Below, piece by piece: positions 9,375-19,200 of a DNA stretch of 64,000 nucleotides (the stretch's first letter is position 1; every line of letters starts with the position of its first letter). Source of the DNA: CAZMNY01 sp964635375 (GTDB taxonomy: Bacteria; Planctomycetota; Planctomycetia; Pirellulales; Pirellulaceae); contig CAZWOU010000008.1 of NCBI GenBank assembly GCA_964635375.1, positions 1 through 64,000 on the forward strand, read 5' to 3'. The notes beneath the pieces are model-generated. The model searched no databases. It was not told the origin of the DNA and was given only the letters and a program-made list of their open reading frames with translations. The translations under genes were made by a program, and so were the position numbers.

Positions 9375-10871
9375 TCAGACGAGAATCTCTTTTATCGGAC
9401 GGCCAAAGTCGATTTCGATTCGTTGTCTGCCAGGCACAACGAGCCGACGTGGATCGAGGCCGAGTTGATGAAGCAGCGTGGCGTGAATGTCGGTCACGTA
9501 ATGCCGATTCTCGACGGCGTGAAACCCTAACTCGTCCGTGGCGCCGTGGGTAACGCCGCCCTTGACGCCGCCGCCAGCGAGCCAGACGCTAAAGCCAAAT
9601 GGATGGTGATCGCGACCATTCGATCCCTGGCTGCCGGGTGAACGACCAAACTCAGTCGCCCATACAATCAACGTTTCATCGAGCAGGCCGCGTTGCTTGA
9701 GGTCCTTAATCAGGCCGGCGATCGGCATGTCCACGGCCCCGCAATTTCTGGCGTGCCCAGTCTTCAAGTTGCTATGCTGATCCCAGGCGCCGGCGCCGCC
9801 CGAGCTGCCGTGATAGACCTGGACAAAGCGGACGCCTTTCTCCACCAGTCGCCTCGCCACCAGTAGCTGCTCGCCAAAAGCACGCGTGTTCTTTTGCTCG
9901 ATTCCGTACAGCCGCTGCGTCGTCGCAGTCTCCTCGCGGAAATCGACCACGCCCGGCACGGACGTTTGCATACGAAACGCAAGTTCATAAGACTTGATCC
10001 GAGCCTCAACAACTTTATCGTGGGGATAGGCTTCCGATGTTAGACGGTTGAGTTTGCCGAGCAATTCAAACTCCCGTCGCTGCTCCTCCCGATAAACCTC
10101 GCGACCGGGCGAGGCGAAGGGAAGCGGATTCTTGGGATCAACCGCTAACTGGACGCCATCGTGCTTGGGCCCAAGATAGTTGGCTCGGTGCCCTTCCGAC
10201 CCGCCGCAACAATCGGCCAGAGGTTTTCCGAGCACGACGAATTGAGGCAAGTTGTCGTTGATCGAACCGAGTCCGTAGTGAACCCATGATCCAATCGTGG
10301 GATGAAATCCCTCAAGCCGGTGACGCCCCGTATGGAATTGTAGTTGCGCGCCGTGGTTGTCATCGGTGGTCCACATCGAGCGGACGATGGCCAGCTCGTC
10401 CGCGCAACTCGACAGATGCGGCCACCAATCGCTTATCTCCACGCCGCTTTGGCCACGTTGCTTGTAGCCGATCTGAAGCGGGTAGATCTTCGTTCGCCGC
10501 GTCTCCTGAGCTGCCACAACTCGGCGAAGGTTGTCATTCGAATAAGGCGATTCGAGAATCTCCTTAGGGATCGCTTGGCCAGCCAACTTTGTCAATTCTG
10601 GCTTTGGGTCGAAACTCTCCATGTGGCTTGTTCCGCCAATCATAAACAGCCAGATTACGCTCTTGATCTTAGGAGGGAAATGCGGCTGACCATCCGGCGG
10701 CGACCATTCTCCCGTTCGCTCAACACCCAGCCCATCGCGCTGAAGCATGGACCCCAACGCAACGCTGGCCAAGCCCATGCCCGCGTCGGCCAGGAACCCT
10801 CGCCGAGTGGAAGAGAGCGAGGGCTGCAAGGCGGTGCTGGGTTCGCTTGAAGGGTTCACTTGATCGTCCAT
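9375..10871 (-). CDS. DUF1501 family protein, Tat-exported
   Basis: A 498-residue protein starting at ATG 10871, with a twin-arginine segment (STRRGFLADAG) at about residues 21-31. Family motifs include WLFMIGGTSHMESFDPKP, IGSWVHYGLGS, VQVYHG, WATEFGRSPGS and GRDHHPFGFSVWLAGGG. It lies 62 bp downstream of a DUF1549/DUF1553 gene on the same strand, so the pair mirrors the plus-strand module 4663-9348. Residue-level differences from the 7894-9348 protein are extensive, so this is not a recent duplication. Confidence 0.9.
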   Translation of the reverse strand: MDDQVNPSSEPSTALQPSLSSTRRGFLADAGMGLASVALGSMLQRDGLGVERTGEWSPPDGQPHFPPKIKSVIWLFMIGGTSHMESFDPKPELTKLAGQAIPKEILESPYSNDNLRRVVAAQETRRTKIYPLQIGYKQRGQSGVEISDWWPHLSSCADELAIVRSMWTTDDNHGAQLQFHTGRHRLEGFHPTIGSWVHYGLGSINDNLPQFVVLGKPLADCCGGSEGHRANYLGPKHDGVQLAVDPKNPLPFASPGREVYREEQRREFELLGKLNRLTSEAYPHDKVVEARIKSYELAFRMQTSVPGVVDFREETATTQRLYGIEQKNTRAFGEQLLVARRLVEKGVRFVQVYHGSSGGAGAWDQHSNLKTGHARNCGAVDMPIAGLIKDLKQRGLLDETLIVWATEFGRSPGSQGSNGRDHHPFGFSVWLAGGGVKGGVTHGATDELGFHAVENRHYVTDIHATLLHQLGLDPRRLVVPGRQRIEIDFGRPIKEILV

Positions 10872-10933
10872 TTCTAAAATGAAGTCGACGCTTGAGAGTA
10901 GGAAACGAGTGAAGTAGTGGGCTTCTACGTCGC

Positions 10934-13786
10934 TTAGCGAATCGTGACAAAATCGTTGTGGTTCAGCAGCACATGGACCAGATTCTCTTGGGCGCGAATC
11001 GTCGGGTCAGGCGACGGTTTTACTTTGCTCGTTCCCGTCGCGAGGAAAGGAGTCAGCTTTTCCGGCGCAGCCAGCTGACGAGTTTGCTCAACAAGGAAGT
11101 CCTGGCAAGTCGACAATTCTTGCGGCGTGGGCGAGCGAGAAAGTACGTGGGCGAAGGCAAGCTCAATGAAGTCGCGGCCCGATAAGCTGTCAGTCTGTTT
11201 AATTTCCGCGAGCAACTTGCCAGTTAGCAGCCGCGATTGATCAAAGGACAAACTGCTGTTGGAGAGCGCCAAGGCGTGATGCGGAACGACGCTTTCGGTG
11301 CGCCGATAACACTCGTTCACGCTCGCTTCGTCGAATATCACAAGGAACTTCATCTGCTTCTCATAAGCAGTCTGAAAGTACATACTCCGCCGCTTGTTTG
11401 TTTGCCCGGTTCGATAGTCGACCTCTGGTCCGCCGCCAGTCTTGTCCAGCTCGCCCGCCACGTGCAGGATGCTGTCGCGAATCGCCTCGGCTTCCAGACG
11501 TCGACTGTTCATTCGCCAGAGGAAGTGGTTGTCGGCGTCGATCTCAAAATTGGCTGGGGAGGCATCTCCGCCGGCGGATCGCATTCGGTAGGCGTTGGAT
11601 GTCACGATCAGCTGATGCAGCGTCTTCATGCTCCATCCGCTCTCCATGAATTCAACCGACAGCCAGTCGAGCAGCTCCGCATGCCGCGGGCGTTTGGCCC
11701 GCAGCCCGAAATCAAACACCGAATCGACAAGCGGCGAGCCGAAATGCCGGAGCCAAATGTGATTGACGGCAACGCGCGCCGTCAGCGGATTGTCTCGGTT
11801 GGCGATCCAGCCAGCGAGCGCCGTGCGCCGGCCAGTGCTGGTCTTGACGTAGGGAGCTCGCCGAGGCGCGTCAGCTTCGCCATAGGTTCGCTTCGACCGA
11901 ATCGATGCTTGTAGCGACGCATACTTTTGACCTGGCGTCGCGATCGCTTTGGCGGCCTTAGCGACGTTCGCCTCTGCTTTCTTGCTCTCCTTTTCGGCGT
12001 TCGCACGCCCTTTGGCGTCCGCCTGCAAAACCTTTTGAGCTGCCTGAGCGGCCGCCACTTCCGCTTTCGCCAATTCGTGTTTTCGAGCCGCGAGCGCCGC
12101 AACGGCTGCAAGCGAGACCGACGCCTTCGCATCAGACTCGTCGCAACTGGCCCGATCGGCGGCATGGGCCGTGGTCAGTGTGTCGGCCCGAAGCTGAGCG
12201 GCGGCAAGCGTTTTCTGAGCGACCAAGACCGAGGACTTGGCGAGATCGATGGCCAGCTGTTTCTTGTCGGCCGCTTTCGATTCAGCATCCTTTTTGGCCG
12301 ATGGCTTCGTTGTCTTCCCCGTCGCTGTCTTTCCCGGCTCGTTCTCTTCCTTCGCTGTCTTTCCCGGCTCGGTCTTTCCTTTCGCTGTCTTCTCGGCGGT
12401 CGCCAGTTGCTTGGTCGCCTTCTTCAGTCCGGACTGGGCGGCAACGATCGCTTTCTTGGCGAGTTGCAAATGGTCATTGAGCACGAACGATTGGGTCGCC
12501 GGGTGGTAGGCTTCGGCGGGCAACGAGACCGGCGTGATTTTGAGTTCTTCGAAAGCCAACACCGCGGGAATGCCGGGCTCGATAGTGCGATCTTTGTCCG
12601 GGTGCTTTGCATCTCCGCGAACGTAGACGTAAGTCGGTGTTTCCGGATAAGCGTCGAAAGCTCGCGACAGGCCGTTCTTGTTAAGGTCCGTTTCGCCTGG
12701 AACCGCGTCGACTCGGACTTGATGCGGCTCGAAGAAAGCGCGCATGCGGTAATAGTCGACCTGTGGAATGGGGTCGGATTTATGGTCGTGGCATTTCGTG
12801 CAATTCATGGTGAGGCCGAGGAAGGCCTTTGACGTGTGCTCGATCGTGGCGTCGAGCCAAGTGTCGCGATTGAACAGGAACCAATTACGAGCAAGGAACC
12901 CAGTGGCTCGCAGAGTCTTGGGATCGGTTGGAGCAACTTCATCGCCGGCCAACATCTCGACGATCATCCGATCGTAGGGCTTGTCTTCATTCAGCGACTC
13001 CACGATCCAATCCCGCCATCGCCAGATGTGGCGTTGGCTGTTGCGAACCTCTTGTCGGTATCCGGACCAGTCGCTGTATCGCCAGATGTCCATCCAATGT
13101 CGCCCCCATCGTTCGCCATACCCAGGGCTCTTGAGCAGGTCGCCGACGACCTTCTCGTAGGCGTCCCCCGAATCGTCGTCGAGGAACGACTTCAACTGCT
13201 GGCGAGTTGGCGGCACGCCAATCAAATCCAGATAGACTCGGCGCAACAGGATGGACTTGTCAGCCGGCCGCACGGGCAACAATCCAAGTCGCTCGTGGTC
13301 CGCGGCCAAGAATGCGTCGATTGGATTCCGCACCCATCGACTATTCTTGACCTCTGGCGTTTTGGCGCGAACGGGCTTCTGGTAGGCCCAATGATCTCGA
13401 GGATCGCTCGGCGTCTCCTCTTTGGGCGTCGCCGCCCCTTGGTTGAGCCACGCCCGCACGAGTTCAATCTCCCCAGCAGTTAGCGAGCTGCCTTCGTCTG
13501 GCGGAGGCATTCGCTCACCTTCTTCGGCCAGCAGGCGCTCCATCATCAAGCTCGCCTGCGCATCGCCCGGGACGATCGCATCGCCACTCTCTCCGCCGGT
13601 GAGCATCAGCGGCCGCGTCTCCAATCGCAACTCCGCCTCCTGCTTCAACGCGCCGTGGCACGAGTAGCATTTCTCTGACAGTATCGGCTTGACCTGCTTC
13701 AAGTAGTCGATCTTCTCGGCAGCCGCCAGCGGGGCGCCGATCGCGATGCATACGCAGAAAACAAAACTGCTTCGCCACTTGTTCAT
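10934..13786 (-). CDS. PSCyt1/DUF1549/DUF1553 protein with Ala/Lys-rich coiled-coil insert
   Basis: The frame is open up to 14149, but ATG 13786 opens a clear signal peptide (MNKWRSSFVFCVCI...AAAEK), giving 950 residues. PSCyt1 carries CYSCHG. DUF1549 ends with a CTKCHDHKSDP motif. DUF1553 at the C-terminus has the usual NPLTARVAVNHIW and DEASVNECYRRTESVVPHHAL segments. Between them, encoded at about 11930-12480, is a segment of some 180 residues made largely of Ala, Lys, Glu and Gln with almost no aromatic residues. It includes EPGKTA-type short repeats (encoded at about 12310-12400) and long heptad-like runs, and it looks like a coiled coil or linker. It occupies the place where other family members carry LamG or discoidin modules. 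Confidence 0.85.
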   Translation of the reverse strand: MNKWRSSFVFCVCIAIGAPLAAAEKIDYLKQVKPILSEKCYSCHGALKQEAELRLETRPLMLTGGESGDAIVPGDAQASLMMERLLAEEGERMPPPDEGSSLTAGEIELVRAWLNQGAATPKEETPSDPRDHWAYQKPVRAKTPEVKNSRWVRNPIDAFLAADHERLGLLPVRPADKSILLRRVYLDLIGVPPTRQQLKSFLDDDSGDAYEKVVGDLLKSPGYGERWGRHWMDIWRYSDWSGYRQEVRNSQRHIWRWRDWIVESLNEDKPYDRMIVEMLAGDEVAPTDPKTLRATGFLARNWFLFNRDTWLDATIEHTSKAFLGLTMNCTKCHDHKSDPIPQVDYYRMRAFFEPHQVRVDAVPGETDLNKNGLSRAFDAYPETPTYVYVRGDAKHPDKDRTIEPGIPAVLAFEELKITPVSLPAEAYHPATQSFVLNDHLQLAKKAIVAAQSGLKKATKQLATAEKTAKGKTEPGKTAKEENEPGKTATGKTTKPSAKKDAESKAADKKQLAIDLAKSSVLVAQKTLAAAQLRADTLTTAHAADRASCDESDAKASVSLAAVAALAARKHELAKAEVAAAQAAQKVLQADAKGRANAEKESKKAEANVAKAAKAIATPGQKYASLQASIRSKRTYGEADAPRRAPYVKTSTGRRTALAGWIANRDNPLTARVAVNHIWLRHFGSPLVDSVFDFGLRAKRPRHAELLDWLSVEFMESGWSMKTLHQLIVTSNAYRMRSAGGDASPANFEIDADNHFLWRMNSRRLEAEAIRDSILHVAGELDKTGGGPEVDYRTGQTNKRRSMYFQTAYEKQMKFLVIFDEASVNECYRRTESVVPHHALALSNSSLSFDQSRLLTGKLLAEIKQTDSLSGRDFIELAFAHVLSRSPTPQELSTCQDFLVEQTRQLAAPEKLTPFLATGTSKVKPSPDPTIRAQENLVHVLLNHNDFVTIR

Positions 13787-13970
13787 TGTCGGTCTCCGTC
13801 CATCGGCCGATTCGATTCGCCGCGTAGCCGCGCGCCGCCCGCAATGAGGTCCAGCGCAACGGGGTCCGCCGCGGGAATCCGCGATCCCGCATTGCCTGAT
13901 TGTACAATGAACGAGGAAGCCAAAACGGTAGATCGGGGAGAAAGTTCTGTTGCGGATTGACCAGAGTTTA

Positions 13971-14777
13971 TCACTTGGAGGGCTTCCGCAAGTCGTCCAA
14001 ACGGAACTTGGCGCGATTAGGGAACGAGTTGAGCGAGCGAACCTTGCCCTCCTTGGTGGTGGTGATGACGAACACGCACGATAGCCCCAAGACCTCGGCC
14101 ACCCCGCCGCGGACGACGATTGCGGTGTCCTCGTCGATGCCGATGCCAATCCGCGTGGGATGAGCTCGGATGGCTTGCAGCAGCCGATTGGCTCGGTTGC
14201 GTTTCAAGAAATGCTGGTCGATGATAGCGGCTGGAAACAAATCGAAACCGGTCGCCAAGTCGGGCGTGGCCCTTCCGCTGCGAATCATGACGCGCGACTG
14301 AATCGCAGCGCCGGCGGACGTGCCCCCAATCACGCCGCCTCTCCCGAATACTCGCGAGATCTCGACCTCGGTCGCCGTGCCCAAGTAGGCGTCGGCGATT
14401 CGCGACTGCTGACCGCCGCCAAACCAGACTGCCGTTGCTTGCTTTAGCGATGACGTGAACCGATCCGAGTCCGCCTCCATGGAATCGCGAGTGTGCAGCA
14501 ACGTCACATGGCCTACGCCGCGATCCTTCCACAACTCGATTCGCTCGGAGGAACTTTCCAGGGAGCGATCGCTGGCGGCCGTGGGAATAACAACGAGCTT
14601 GGCGTCCTTGCCTCCAGCCAACGCCACAAATCGGCTTATCACCTCCGTCGGCAAGCGCCCGCCTCCGCAAACAACAAGACTTCCAAGCGGCCGTTGAGCG
14701 TCGGCGGCGGACTGGCCGAAAGCGAACGCCGCAGGACAAGTGACGACCACCGCAAAGATCATGAGAGAACGCAACAT
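13971..14777 (-). CDS. Cyanophycinase-like peptidase (family S51), secreted
   Basis: ATG 14777 is preferred over the longer frame (to 14984) because it starts a signal peptide (MLRSLMIFAVVVTCPAAFAFG), and because the upstream extension is made of the 18-bp tandem repeat. The mature part has the S51 fold markers: LVVCGGGRLP, VVIPTAAS, a WFGGGQQ stretch and the nucleophile elbow GGTSAGAA. A DQHFLKRNR segment follows and then GIGIDEDTAIVV. Cyanophycinases cleave the beta-Asp-Arg backbone of cyanophycin, and other S51 members are dipeptidases. In planctomycetes, exported S51 proteins are common and their substrate is unclear. The length of 268 residues is normal. Confidence 0.8.
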   Translation of the reverse strand: MLRSLMIFAVVVTCPAAFAFGQSAADAQRPLGSLVVCGGGRLPTEVISRFVALAGGKDAKLVVIPTAASDRSLESSSERIELWKDRGVGHVTLLHTRDSMEADSDRFTSSLKQATAVWFGGGQQSRIADAYLGTATEVEISRVFGRGGVIGGTSAGAAIQSRVMIRSGRATPDLATGFDLFPAAIIDQHFLKRNRANRLLQAIRAHPTRIGIGIDEDTAIVVRGGVAEVLGLSCVFVITTTKEGKVRSLNSFPNRAKFRLDDLRKPSK

Positions 14778-14849
14778 CGCGTATTCCAGTGCTGTATCAT
14801 CATAGGAAAGCATCGCCCAAGAAAACGCCGACGTTGTTCGACTGGGCGA

Positions 14850-14903
14850 TCGACAGCCGCAGTGATATCGACAACCGCAGTGATATCGACAGCCGCAATG
14901 ATA
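14850..14903. repeat. Three tandem 18-bp repeats in a divergent promoter region
   Basis: Three contiguous 18-bp units run 14850-14867, 14868-14885 and 14886-14903, with core TCGACAGCCGCAGTGATA. Units 2 and 3 each differ from unit 1 at one base. They sit between the divergent starts of the S51 gene (14777) and the DUF1592 gene (14962), about 58 bp upstream of the latter. Confidence 0.9.
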
Positions 14904-14961
14904 CTGTCCCCGCCTCGAGTCGGCCATGATCTGATTCCTCGTCGCAGGAAGGAATAGTCCG

Positions 14962-17900
14962 TTGACTACAGCGATTCGATTCACAATCTACGTCGTCACA
15001 ATCGCACTCATGGTTGCAAGTCGTGCGGAAGCTCAAGATCCACCTGGCGAGATGGCGTTAACGACGTCTTTGCAGAAAGTGGTCCGCCCGCTATTGCAAA
15101 AGCACTGCCATAAATGCCACGCGGACGAACGTGTTGAAGCGGACATCGATCTATCGGTTTTCGCAACCACCAATGACGCCCACGAACAAGTTGACGTCTG
15201 GTTGAAGATTCGCGAAGTTCTCGGCACGAGGCAGATGCCGCCGAGGGACGCCAAACAACCGACCGATGAGGACTTGGGCAAATTGTTGAGCTGGACGCGT
15301 GGTTTCCTCATGCGCGAAGCCGCCGCAAACGCAGGTGATCCAGGACCCGTCGTTCTTCGACGGCTAAGCAACTCTGAGTACAACTACACCGTGCGAGATT
15401 TGACCGGAGTTGATTCGCTCAACCCGACAAGGGAGTTTCCCATCGACGGCGCCGCGGGCGAGGGCTTTATCAACACCGGTTACGCACAGACGATGTCCCC
15501 TTCACTCGTCGACAAGTATCTTGAGGCAGCCAAGGAAGTTGCCGCCCACGCCGTCTTGCTGCCAGACGGAATCGAGTTTTCTCGGCATACGACACGCCGT
15601 GATCACACCAACGAAAAGCTGGCTCAAATCCAGTCGTTCTACCGTGAGTTTGCCGCGGGCGATCAAGTCGCCACTGTGAGTCTCCCCGGCGTTCGGTTCA
15701 ACATCAAGCAGGAGGGGCTGTTGCGAATCGAGCGATACCTTGCCGCGCTACTTGAGGAACGCGATGCCCTTTCCACTGGCGCGAAGACGGTGAGTAGCGT
15801 CGCTGCAGAGCGAAATCTCAACTTGCGATACTTGAAAACACTGCGGCGGGCATTGAACAACCCGTCGGAGACTTCAGAAAAGGGACCGCTGGGCGAATTG
15901 CGGAAACTCTGGAAATCTGCTGGTGAGGGCGATGCAGCCCGTCTCGGCGCTGAAATCGATCGCTGGCGCAAAGTGCTCTGGAAATTCAATCCGATTGGCC
16001 AGTTCGGCAAACAGGGCGGACCTCAATCATGGATGGAATCCGTCAGCCCAGTCGTGGCCCGCGATACAATCCGACTCGAATTGCCAACAGCGAAACAAGG
16101 AGACAAAGTCAGTTTCTTCCTGGCAGTCAGCGACCTGGGCGACAGCAATGTTCGCAACTTCGCTGTTTGGGAACGTCCAAGAATCGAATTCAAAACGAAG
16201 GCCGGAGAAACGGCGCGTCCGCCGATACCTCTCAAACACCTCGGAGCGACTGTACAGGGGACGAAAAATGCAATTGCATCCGAGGCACGCCGCACGGCCG
16301 AGTACTTGAACGCCGTATCCAAGCTCCACGCGTCGCAGCAGTCGACCGAAGAGTACGCTGAGGAGAACGGCATGAATGCGAACTTGCTCGACGCGTGGGC
16401 CAAGCTGGCCGAACTGAAACTCAAGACGAAACGCGAGATCAACGGTCTACTCAAAGCGAAAGTTACCCAAGTGCAAGGCCACAAGGCCATCAATGGTTGG
16501 GGTGCATTAAGTACGCCGAGCTTACTGACAAATCAATCCAACGAACCCGTTAGTTTTCTCACACTAACGGTTCCTCCTCGCAGCGTGGTAGTGCACCCGT
16601 CGCCCAGCCAGGAATCCGTGGTTGCCTGGCAAAGCCCCCTCGATGCGACGATACGAATTGTAGGACTCGCCGCCGACGCGGACAACAAATGCGGCAACGG
16701 CGCAACATGGCGAATTGAACTGCTCTCCACGTCGGGCCGCGCCGTCTTGGCCAACGGATCTATCGACAACGGTCGCCAGCAGTCGTTTCGCACGCAAGCG
16801 CCGATCCGCGTTCAGAAGGACGACGTGGTCTCATTGCTAATTAACGCTCGTGACAACCTCCACTCCTGCGACACGACACACATTGAGTTTAAGATCTTTG
16901 AGATTGGCGGCCAGAATCGACTGTGGAACCTGGCGACCGACGCCGTCGACCAAGTGCTGCAGTCCAATCCGCTTCCGGATTCCTACGGCAACAAAGGCAT
17001 CTGGCATTTTTGCGCGACCGAGAGTCCGTCCAAACCAAAACAGCAGATCGTCCCCGGTTCGACTCTGGCGAGTTGGCGAACAGCGACCGTCGGCTCGAGG
17101 CCGGACAAAGAAATGCAACAACTGGCTCTGGCTGTGCAAAGCGCGATCACATCCGCTACTCCCGGGGCACTCAGTGAAGCGGACCGCAACATGCGGCGAC
17201 GGTTGCTCGACTGGACCGGGCCATTGGACTGGCTGGCGCTCGGAATGGAACACGAATTTCAAGGGAAGGCCGACGGCAAATCAGATTTTGGCATCGCTCC
17301 GCTTCAGTTCGGCAAATATGAAGATCGTATGACGTCAGACCCGGACAACCTTTGCCTGCAAGCGCCGCACGTTCTAGAAGTGAGCATACCCTCGGTACTG
17401 GCTCAAGGCGCCGAGTTCGTCGCGACAGGTTCGCTGCATGCGGAAACCGGAGAGGAAGGCAGCGTCCAATTTCAAGCCTTGACCAAAAGGCCAACAAGAC
17501 TGAGCATCTCCGCTTCGCGCCCCTTCGTGGCCGCCGAAGCAAGCGAGGCGGCGCGCCGGCTTGAATCGTCGCTGGACGAGTTTCGCAATCTGTTTCCGGC
17601 GGCGCTCTGCTACGCTCGAATCGTGCCCGTCGATGAAGTTGTCACGTTGACCCTGTTCTTTCGTGAGGATCATCAATTGCAGAGGCTGATGCTGGACGAC
17701 AAACAGATTGCCGAACTCGACCGCTTATGGGACGAACTGCTTTATGTGAACCGCGAACCGATCGCGTTGACGGTCGCCTACGAGCAGATCGTCGAATTCG
17801 CCACGCAAGATCGCCCTGATCTCGTCAAGTCGCTCGCGCCCCTGAGAAAACAAATCGACGACCGCGCTGACGCGTTTCGAAAACGACTCGTCGCCACCGA

Positions 17901-19137
17901 ACCGGCGCACCTTGCAGCGGTAGTCGAGTTCGCCGACCGGGCATGGCGGCGGGCGTTGACCGAGAACGAACGGGCGAACGTCCGCGACTTCTTCAGGCAA
18001 CTCAGAGACGACGGACTCGCACACGAAGACGCGATTCGCCTGACGCTCGCTCGCGTCTTGACTTCACCATCCTTTCTCTACCGGCGCGAACGGCCGGCTG
18101 CCGGTCAAGACGCCGCGCCCGTTAGCAGTGTTGAACTCGCCAGTCGCCTCAGCTATTTCCTTTGGTCGTCGACGCCGGACACGCGCTTGCGACGGGCCGC
18201 TGACGCGGGCGAGTTGAACGCAATCGAAGACCTAAAACGGGAATCCGAGCGAATGTTGGACGATCCCCGCACACGGCGACTTGCCGTTCAATTCGCCTGC
18301 CAGTGGTTGCATCTTCGCGACTTCGATCAGAACGACGACAAGAACGAGGAACTCTATCCGGAATTTGCTGCACTTCGCGGAGACATGTACGAAGAGACCG
18401 TGAGATTCTTCGAAGACATGTTTCGAAACGACGGTTCGATCCTCGATCTGCTCGACGCCAACCACACGTTCCTGAATGGGCCGCTCGCAAAACACTATGG
18501 GATCGCCGGGGTCGATGGTCCTCAGTGGCGGCGAGTGGACGGGATTCGGGCGAAACAACGCGGGGGGATCCTGACGATGGCGACGCTGCTCGCCAGCCAG
18601 TCCGGAGCCTCTCGGACCAGCCCCATTCTGCGAGGCAACTGGGTGTCGGAGACTCTGCTCGGCGAACGGCTTCCGCGTCCTCCGCCCAACGTGCCGCTGC
18701 TGCCCGAAGCCGTTCCCAAGGGACTCACCGCGCGAGAAATGATCCAGGAACACAGCACGGCGCCTGACTGTGCAATATGTCATGACCGAATCGACCCGTT
18801 GGGGTTTGCGCTGGAGCAATTCGACGCGATCGGGCGACTGCGTCCGAAGCCGACCGACACCAAGACGGAGCTCCTGGACGGCGCCATTCTCGAGGGCGCC
18901 GACGGTTTGCGAAGTTATCTCGTAAACGACCGACGCGACGACGTCGTCCAACAATTCTGCCGCAAGCTGCTGGGGTTCGCGCTCGGCCGGGAAGTTCAAC
19001 TTTCGGACGAGGTGTTGATTCATGAAATCATGGCTAAACTAAAAGCGAAGCAGTTTCGTTTCTCGGTTGCGGTCGAAGCCATCGTCACCAGCAGACAATT
19101 CCGTGACATCCGGGGCTTGGCGAACGCCACTGAATAA
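14962..19137 (+). CDS. DUF1587/DUF1592/DUF1588/DUF1585 cytochrome-like protein
   Basis: A 1391-residue exported protein. The start is a TTG at 14962, supported by a strong ribosome site AGGAAGGA (14946-14953) 8 nt before it and by the full signal peptide it opens (TTAIRFTIYVVTIALMVASRAEAQ). The N-terminal PSCyt1-like domain has CHKCH near residue 50, then DUF1587 (RRLSNSEYNYTVRDLTG). The middle 700 residues are long and variable. From about residue 985 come DUF1592 (EFADRAWRRALTENER, LTSPSFLYRRE), DUF1588 (GNWVSETLLGERLP, CAICHDRIDP) and DUF1585 (CRKLLGFALGREVQLSDE). It is followed 63 bp later by its usual partner, DUF1552. Confidence 0.9.
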   Translation: MTTAIRFTIYVVTIALMVASRAEAQDPPGEMALTTSLQKVVRPLLQKHCHKCHADERVEADIDLSVFATTNDAHEQVDVWLKIREVLGTRQMPPRDAKQPTDEDLGKLLSWTRGFLMREAAANAGDPGPVVLRRLSNSEYNYTVRDLTGVDSLNPTREFPIDGAAGEGFINTGYAQTMSPSLVDKYLEAAKEVAAHAVLLPDGIEFSRHTTRRDHTNEKLAQIQSFYREFAAGDQVATVSLPGVRFNIKQEGLLRIERYLAALLEERDALSTGAKTVSSVAAERNLNLRYLKTLRRALNNPSETSEKGPLGELRKLWKSAGEGDAARLGAEIDRWRKVLWKFNPIGQFGKQGGPQSWMESVSPVVARDTIRLELPTAKQGDKVSFFLAVSDLGDSNVRNFAVWERPRIEFKTKAGETARPPIPLKHLGATVQGTKNAIASEARRTAEYLNAVSKLHASQQSTEEYAEENGMNANLLDAWAKLAELKLKTKREINGLLKAKVTQVQGHKAINGWGALSTPSLLTNQSNEPVSFLTLTVPPRSVVVHPSPSQESVVAWQSPLDATIRIVGLAADADNKCGNGATWRIELLSTSGRAVLANGSIDNGRQQSFRTQAPIRVQKDDVVSLLINARDNLHSCDTTHIEFKIFEIGGQNRLWNLATDAVDQVLQSNPLPDSYGNKGIWHFCATESPSKPKQQIVPGSTLASWRTATVGSRPDKEMQQLALAVQSAITSATPGALSEADRNMRRRLLDWTGPLDWLALGMEHEFQGKADGKSDFGIAPLQFGKYEDRMTSDPDNLCLQAPHVLEVSIPSVLAQGAEFVATGSLHAETGEEGSVQFQALTKRPTRLSISASRPFVAAEASEAARRLESSLDEFRNLFPAALCYARIVPVDEVVTLTLFFREDHQLQRLMLDDKQIAELDRLWDELLYVNREPIALTVAYEQIVEFATQDRPDLVKSLAPLRKQIDDRADAFRKRLVATEPAHLAAVVEFADRAWRRALTENERANVRDFFRQLRDDGLAHEDAIRLTLARVLTSPSFLYRRERPAAGQDAAPVSSVELASRLSYFLWSSTPDTRLRRAADAGELNAIEDLKRESERMLDDPRTRRLAVQFACQWLHLRDFDQNDDKNEELYPEFAALRGDMYEETVRFFEDMFRNDGSILDLLDANHTFLNGPLAKHYGIAGVDGPQWRRVDGIRAKQRGGILTMATLLASQSGASRTSPILRGNWVSETLLGERLPRPPPNVPLLPEAVPKGLTAREMIQEHSTAPDCAICHDRIDPLGFALEQFDAIGRLRPKPTDTKTELLDGAILEGADGLRSYLVNDRRDDVVQQFCRKLLGFALGREVQLSDEVLIHEIMAKLKAKQFRFSVAVEAIVTSRQFRDIRGLANATE

Positions 19138-19200
19138 TCACAAGGCCTTGAGCCGCAGCGACGAATCCAGTTTCGGATCATCCCGCTAACAGGACAGATC

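Noticed and set aside
11927..12832. 301-codon plus-strand frame opposite the Ala/Lys-rich insert
   Set aside because: It is the antisense shadow of the low-complexity coding repeat; composition (Arg/Leu/Phe-rich) and lack of motifs do not support a gene.
14777..14984. N-terminal extension of the cyanophycinase-like protein
   Set aside because: The extension is encoded by the 18-bp tandem repeats; the signal peptide starts at ATG 14777.
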